Both the position numbers and the translations under genes were made by a program. The notes below the pieces were generated by a model. That model was not told where the DNA came from, ran no database searches, and saw nothing but the letters and a program-made list of their open reading frames with translations. Below are positions 59,258-64,000 of a DNA stretch of 64,000 nucleotides, in pieces (position 1 is the first letter of the stretch; every line of letters begins with the position of its first letter). The stretch spans positions 558,001-622,000 of the forward strand of contig OY730172.1 of the NCBI GenBank assembly GCA_963422465.1. Reading direction: 5' to 3'. This DNA comes from Lichina pygmaea (lineage: Eukaryota; Ascomycota; Lichinomycetes; Lichinales; Lichinaceae).

Positions 59258-59642
59258 ACAGTCACTATGGCAAGCATACCAGCTAGAAAAGACAACATCA
59301 CTTGCCCCCTGATTAGCATTTCAAACAACCCTCCAGAGAAGCACATCGATACATACTTGCTCTGGACTGATAGTGTGGACAGTTGAGAATTGGGATAGAT
59401 ACTGTGTTCATGCAGCACCTCCTTCCTCCAGAACAGAAAGAGATGAAATATTAAGAAAGGGAGTGAAGATAGGTCGGTTGGATGATGCTCACCACCAGCT
59501 ACACAGTCTGCTTTGTGGCAAGAGAAGATGATGAAGAGGCCTCCGCCGAGGCTGAGAATAATAGTGTGATCATGTGCTGGAGGGTGTTCGTGGGCCAGGG
59601 ATAGCAGACCTGGCGTCAACCTCTCGAAACTACCTATACACT
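59258..59642. other. Intergenic between LINE fragment and long secreted gene
   Basis: No gene or repeat recognised; 3' flank of the secreted-protein gene. Confidence 0.5.
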
Positions 59643-60672
59643 TCACATCCCAAGGCGGGCTCCTCGAAGTGGCATACCCTGACCTATACCAGTACGTCGA
59701 CCCATACCCAAAGTAGGTATCCTCTGCTCCGACTTGAAGGCACGGGCAATACCTCCACGCAACCCGTCAACCACTGCCCCCTTAAGATTGTTCACGCTGA
59801 ACTGCATCGGTGTTTGAGGGCCTTCGCTGACATGTTGTCTCGATTCTTTGTAGGGTACACGAACTCCGAACCACCAACCCTCCCACTCCTGCTCGTCTGC
59901 TACAAGCTCTGGGACCCAGCCTTTGACACGTTGACAGTTGTTGACGGCAGCATTCCATGTCTTGAGTGTGACTCCTGATTTACCTCCGAGCGGGGTTTCG
60001 AAGAGTGTCTTCAACAGTGTTAGTCATCTCAGTCAACACAGTCTTGACAACAGAAGCATCTGGTGGGGAACAATAGAGACACGTACAAAGATCTCTTCCT
60101 CAGGTATATTGTCGATTATGCACTTTTCCAAATCATAGTTTCTCTTAAAAATCTCGGCAAACCAGTAATTATATAAGACGTCAACTTTGCGGTTCTTTCC
60201 TGGGGAAGCATTCCGCTGGCCCGCCGATACTGGGTTCTGGGTGCTGATGCGAGAGAGCTGTCCATTTACACGCTCAAATCCGGCTCGCGTGTCGCTGGTA
60301 TGATCCCCCAACTGTTTAAGGTTGAACTAAGCTCTTATTCGATGTTGGAACTCTTACAGGTTACAAGCTTACCTGTTTCTGGGTCGCCGCTTGACTCTGT
60401 CGAAGTTCGTCGAGCTTCTGAGCGTTCTGAGTTTGACCATTCTGAAGGTCTTTAAGCTTTCTGGAGTTCGTCCTCTGGTTGTTCCAATTGAAGAGACTAG
60501 CGCCTCCCGCACCAAGACCCACAGCCCCGAGAAAACCAGCCACTTTATCAAGGCTGTTTGAGTTGGACTGCTGTTGTTGTTGTTGTTCTTCCCCTTGTGG
60601 ATGTGGAAGTCCCACCACTAATGGTGTCAGAGACAGGGCAACGATTGCAGACAGGAGTGCGAGCAGATGCAT
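59643..60672 (-). CDS. Secreted protein of unknown function, long paralog
   Basis: Three exons on the minus strand, 60672-60373, 60311-60087, 60008-59643, all in phase 0; 296 residues. MHLLALLSAIVALSLTPLVV is a signal peptide cut near VVG-LPHP. Then come a Gln/Ser run (EEQQQQQQSNSNS), a Gly/Ala-rich hydrophobic stretch (VAGFLGAVGLGAGGASLF) that could be a membrane hairpin or amphipathic helix, and a Gln/Lys coiled-coil-like part (LKDLQNGQTQNAQKLDELRQ). Exon 2 ends YDLEKCIIDNIPEEEIF; exon 3 has TWNAAVNNCQRVKGW, WEGWWFGVRVPYKESRQ, MQFSVNNLKGAVVDGLRGGI and an Arg/Gly tail. Two mature cysteines are conserved with the 22972 paralog. No domain recognised. Its setting among LINE and MULE debris and a sister copy 36 kb away fit a lineage-specific, duplicating family. 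Confidence 0.75.
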
Positions 60673-60740
60673 GGTCTCGAGAGCTTACGGTAGTCGGCCG
60701 TCGTTTTCTCTTGGCCACTCGAGCTCCTTGTTGTACGATA

Positions 60741-60795
60741 CGGTACCGCAACGGAGAGCTAGGAACTTTATGGTGATCCTATAACTCCGTGGGGG
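60741..60795 (-). promoter_or_regulatory. Upstream block of the long secreted paralog
   Basis: Read on the minus strand it starts CACGGAGTTATAGGATCACC, about 120 bp before the ATG at 60672, matching the block at 22861-22913 (TGTGGAGTTATAAGATCACC) with a TATA-like centre. Confidence 0.6.
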
Positions 60796-61690
60796 TCGCT
60801 GGCAGGCAGGAGGCGAGATCTTCCGAAGCAGTGTCAAGGCTCAGACACGAGTAGACTAGGCAAACATGCATCGTATCCGTGGTACGAGGTCGGGGGGTAG
60901 ATACAGTATGACATAAAAGATTTTCAGTAGAAATTACCTAAACCGATTGGAAAAGAGAAGGATCTTGTTTTACCCAGAGACTTTCCATCATTTCTGCACC
61001 CGACCTTGTACATTACGTATTCGCACGAGCTAAATGCCTCGTAGTTGCAAGATGAACGGGGACAAGACAATCTCGAGTTCTTTTGGTTCAAGATACCTCG
61101 GGGTGGGTCCGAGACCCCTCTCTTGCTCCCGTGCCTCTTACTTCAATGCCCCGCTGGCATACATACAAGATACTTCCAGTTTCGTGGCAATCCCGAGTAA
61201 CGACAAGTACTACTACGGAAGTAAACTTTTGGAGCATCAGCCCCCCGACTCATGTGGTCGCACAGCTATCGGAGTCTCCATTCCCCCCCCCCAAAAAGTG
61301 ACATCTGGCATCAAAACTAAGATATAAGCACACTACTGTGGGTCAGAGCATCTTAAGTAGCTTCCAAAAAATCAAGAGTGGAAACTACTTCCTGTGTGGT
61401 GTTTACAGAACCTATGACACTCGGAGCCTTCTCCCCTTGGAGAGATATCTAGTTTTATACGCGACAGCTCTGCAAAGCGAGTTTACCCCTATCTAAGCGA
61501 GGGGGACACCGAAGTAAGAGAGGGGCACCGGAGCAAGAAATCTGCATCATGGGGGGCATGGCAGTAGTTGTCCGTACTGACCACACAAAACTTTGCGAAC
61601 AGACTTACATACCACCCTATTGATTTCGGTTCCTCAGTGGTGTCAGAAGTGCTGGCAGAATATCTTTTATAGGTATTTGGCTGTACTTCT
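60796..61690. other. Intergenic, nothing recognised
   Basis: Upstream of the secreted gene and left flank of the nested LINE pair. Short frames only. Confidence 0.5.
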
Positions 61691-61932
61691 TCAGTATGAT
61701 CTCTCACGCCCGCGGCCCGCCGCCGCCCTCACCTCGTGGATCCTACGCCACGGAGTTCTCCCCCAGTTCTCCTGCGCCCAGGAGCAGCTGGATACTGGTT
61801 ACTAACCAGTCACCCCCCACGTTCTGTAGATTACTCGAGAGGATAGCGCTGCCCGAGGCGCTGCAGGGAGAGGTTTTTTACTCGGTTGAGTTTTCCTAGC
61901 CTAATTCTATAGTTGACCCAGCGTAGCCTAGA

Positions 61933-62781
61933 TTGATTGATTGATTGAATTCCTACACCGTTCTAGCTCTAGTGTATCTAGGCTATGCCGGGTCAACTAT
62001 AAAATCAGGCTAGGAAAACTCCAACGAGTAAAAAACCTCTCGCTCCAGCACCTAAGGCAGTGCTATCCTATCGAGTAATCTGTGAAACATGGGGGGTGAC
62101 TGGCTAGTAGCCAGTCTCCAGCCGCTCCTGAGCCCAGGAGAACTGCGGAAGGACACCGTGGCGTAGGATCCACGAGGTGAGGGCGGCGGCGGGCCGTGGG
62201 CGTGATATCATCACCTGGTAGTCAGTAGTAGCCGCCGCAGTGTATAAACTGCGGCGTACTCGCTGCAGCCGTGGGCAGTCTAGGATGACATGCTTGGCAG
62301 TCTCCCACTGTGCCCCGCAGCTGCAGGCAGGTGTCGGGAAGCCAGGGACTCGCCGCTTGCAAAGAAAGGCAGCCAGCCCGACCTTACCTGTACGTATCTG
62401 CGTCAAGATACTGCTCTGCGCTTTGGAGAGGCCAGCTCGGAGCCGGAGAGTTGCCCGGTATGGCATCTTGTCCGGCTTCCAATTATCGCCACCTCCGGGG
62501 TCTGGGTCGAGCAGTTGCACCTGCGGTTGGGGGCCCCCGTGGAGCTCGTGCCATCGTTCCCAGCACCATTGTTCCGACAGCAGGCGGGCTTGCCAAACTG
62601 TCCGTGGGTGAGTGCCCGGGGGTGGGGTGGCTGCTGGGTGGCTGTCGGCCCACGGGGGCAGGCCGAGGCAGCCCTTGGTGGACTCCAGTGCCCGCTGGGG
62701 CCAGAGAATTGATTTGGCCCAGCGGTGCCGCGCTTGGCCCGGTGAGATATAGGCTCGACGGCGTCGGCCCGGGCGCTGGGT
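61933..62781 (-). mobile_element. LINE 3'-end insertion B (inner, reverse orientation)
   Basis: An 849-bp 5'-truncated LINE end inserted on the minus strand into the tail of element A. The 3' tail (AATC)n plus AATTC is at the left (61933-61952) and the truncated 5' end at the right. It is flanked by a 12-bp duplication GCGTAGCCTAGA (61921-61932 and 62782-62793), which is itself part of element A's tail. It belongs to the same family as A and copy 1. Confidence 0.88.
62104..62781 (-). pseudogene. C-terminal end of LINE ORF2, 5'-truncated
   Basis: Open from the truncation point to the stop: about 225 residues with no start of its own. It contains MPYRATLRLRAGLSKAQSSI, LTQIRTGKVGLAAFLCKRRV and the LINE zinc knuckle CSCGAQWETAKHVILDC (CxC...H...C), ending in LTSWILRHGVLPQFSWAQER. 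This is the region after the RNase H domain in Tad-clade elements of fungi. The absence of interior stops suggests that element B is the youngest of the LINE remnants here. Confidence 0.82.
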
Positions 62782-62855
62782 GCGTAGCCTAGATACACTA
62801 GCGCTAGAATGGTGTAGGAATTCAATCAATCAATCAATCAATCAGTATGATCTCT

Positions 62856-64000
62856 TGGTGGGTATGGTAGGACTTGTCGTAAAAGCCTATCTGGTTGCAC
62901 TTATCTTGCGATAGCAGACGGCCCAGGACTTCGAGGGGTCTTGAAGATCTTGTGATAAGTTCTAATCTCTCGCTCCTGCGGGAAATTCGGATCTCCCACG
63001 ATACCACGGATCCCTACTTGCTAAGCCTGAAGTCTCAAGGATCCGGGTTGTGGAAGGGCTCTCGATATGGCGGAAGTCTTCTGAAATCTGGGTAGTATCT
63101 TGCAAGAGACCCGCCTTGCTCGTATTTGATGGCGATCTTGAGTGCCGTGTTAGAACGACAGATGCAGCTGAATACCGTCGCTTCCCACCACCATCACCCC
63201 TTGTACGGAGTACCCTGAGAGCTGTTGGAACAGGATGTAGCGCAGGAATATCCAGGACCCACCGCCTGGAAGCTTATTGACTGCCCCCCCTCAACCTGTA
63301 GTGGCTGCGGAATTGTCGACACCCCTCCCAGAGTATACTACTGTAGACCTGCAGATACAATCGTCGCATGGAGAGGGAAGTGGCAGGCAGGATAGCCCAG
63401 GCGCGTCTGGCATGCCTGGATCAAGCCTGCTACCGAGAAGAGTCTGCAGGCGACGGCGAAATCCGGGATGGCATCGGGGGATAAAGAAACACCGAGAAGT
63501 AAGCGCGTTTGCCGCGTTAACGCTACGTAACAGGACGCGCTAATGCCACGCTAAGGACAGTCACGAGACGCTAGTCCGTGGATACTCGGTCTCTATCGAT
63601 ACGTCAATCGTCTTCCTTATCTCTCCCTGAACAACAACTCACCACGCACTTTTTATCCTCATCAACTTTTCCAAGTGGACTGCTGACCAAGTCCACTCAA
63701 CTATCTGATCCGGAACTGTTGTCTAGACTTCTGTTGCAAAGCAACCCAAAGCCTCGAGCCAATAGGGTACTTTGAACTTTGATGAGGGCGGCGCCTCTTG
63801 GAGCATCAGCGTCTTCTGACGCTGACCACAACACCGACCTTTTTTCTTTCTGTTAGCTCTCCTCAACCCTTTCACCTTGGTACATCGTCTACACTACTGA
63901 CTCACAGTTAACGTCTAGTACTGTCTCAACTGTCCACTGCCGGCCCAGCCCACGCGGCTTGATATACCGGAGTGACCGTGGCCCGACTGGAAGCAAACGT
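62856..64000. other. Right edge, no supported gene
   Basis: Frames at 62895-63095 and 63277-63543 (plus) have no recognised domain. The last 400 bases are pyrimidine-rich (CTCTCC, TTTTCTTTC) and could be the promoter or leader of a gene outside the window. Confidence 0.4.

Larger units (their letters stand above)
61705..62841 (+). mobile_element. LINE 3'-end insertion A (outer), split by insertion B
   Basis: Plus-strand 5'-truncated LINE end, parts 61705-61932 and 62794-62841. It starts within the coding end (ALTSWILRHGVLPQFS register, shifted) and finishes with GTGTAGGAATTC followed by (AATC)n at 62841. It is flanked by a 14-bp direct repeat TCAGTATGATCTCT (61691-61704 and 62842-62855), a target-primed insertion signature. 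Its tail was later cut by element B. Confidence 0.88.

Noticed and set aside
62895-63543. Possible remnant of a retroelement polyprotein near the right edge
   Set aside because: No reverse transcriptase, protease, integrase or terminal repeat signature was visible, so it is left unassigned.

Overview
The window is nuclear DNA of a filamentous ascomycete (Pezizomycotina; I lean to Sordariomycetes but cannot prove it). The grounds are compact protein genes with short GT-AG introns (about 55-150 nt) carrying CTAAC/CTGAC-like branch sites, families typical of these fungi (DUF7514, DUF3605/Nip1, two-domain FolB protein, YHR112C-type transsulfuration enzyme, TRP/FLC-like protein with ML domain, GH76), and the mix of DNA transposons and Tad-like LINE remnants. 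Exon coordinates were built by hand from splice sites, phase continuity and family resemblance; no search was run.

Layout, left to right: 3' end of a tricalbin (+); a small conserved protein ending in an MKRG...NMFR-type tail (-); UTP-glucose-1-phosphate uridylyltransferase (+); a FolB/dihydroneopterin aldolase protein (-); a DUF7514 protein with a long Arg-Asp repeat (+); a TA-flanked foldback element; a Yng2-like ING/PHD protein (+); a (GA)n microsatellite; AIM24 (-); NUC1 nuclease (-); a short secreted protein (+); tRNA-Leu(CAG) with a 14-nt intron; a GH76 hydrolase (+); the histone deacetylase Hos2 (+); an Osh-type oxysterol-binding protein (-); a decayed Tc1/mariner copy with exact 29-bp inverted ends; an ETF-beta fragment; U2AF small subunit (+) convergent with a Nip1/DUF3605 gene (-); a cystathionine gamma-synthase-like enzyme (-); a TRP-like channel (-); a large uncharacterised fungal protein (+).

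From about 49.5 kb onward, and strongly from 56 kb, the window turns into accessory sequence: LINE fragments, a MULE-like non-autonomous element with a 9-bp target duplication, a second longer member of the secreted family first met at 23 kb, and two LINE 3' ends nested one in the other, each with its own target duplication. Most genes are housekeeping and are not a functional cluster. The least ordinary biology is the pair of secreted paralogs sharing an upstream block, an intron and two cysteines, lying on opposite strands 36 kb apart in repeat-rich surroundings; it is the best candidate here for a lineage-specific, possibly effector-like family. Intergenic DNA is also marked by recurring GTACG/CGTAC pentamer runs and long poly-G/C tracts, one of 32 G inside the HOS2 intron.
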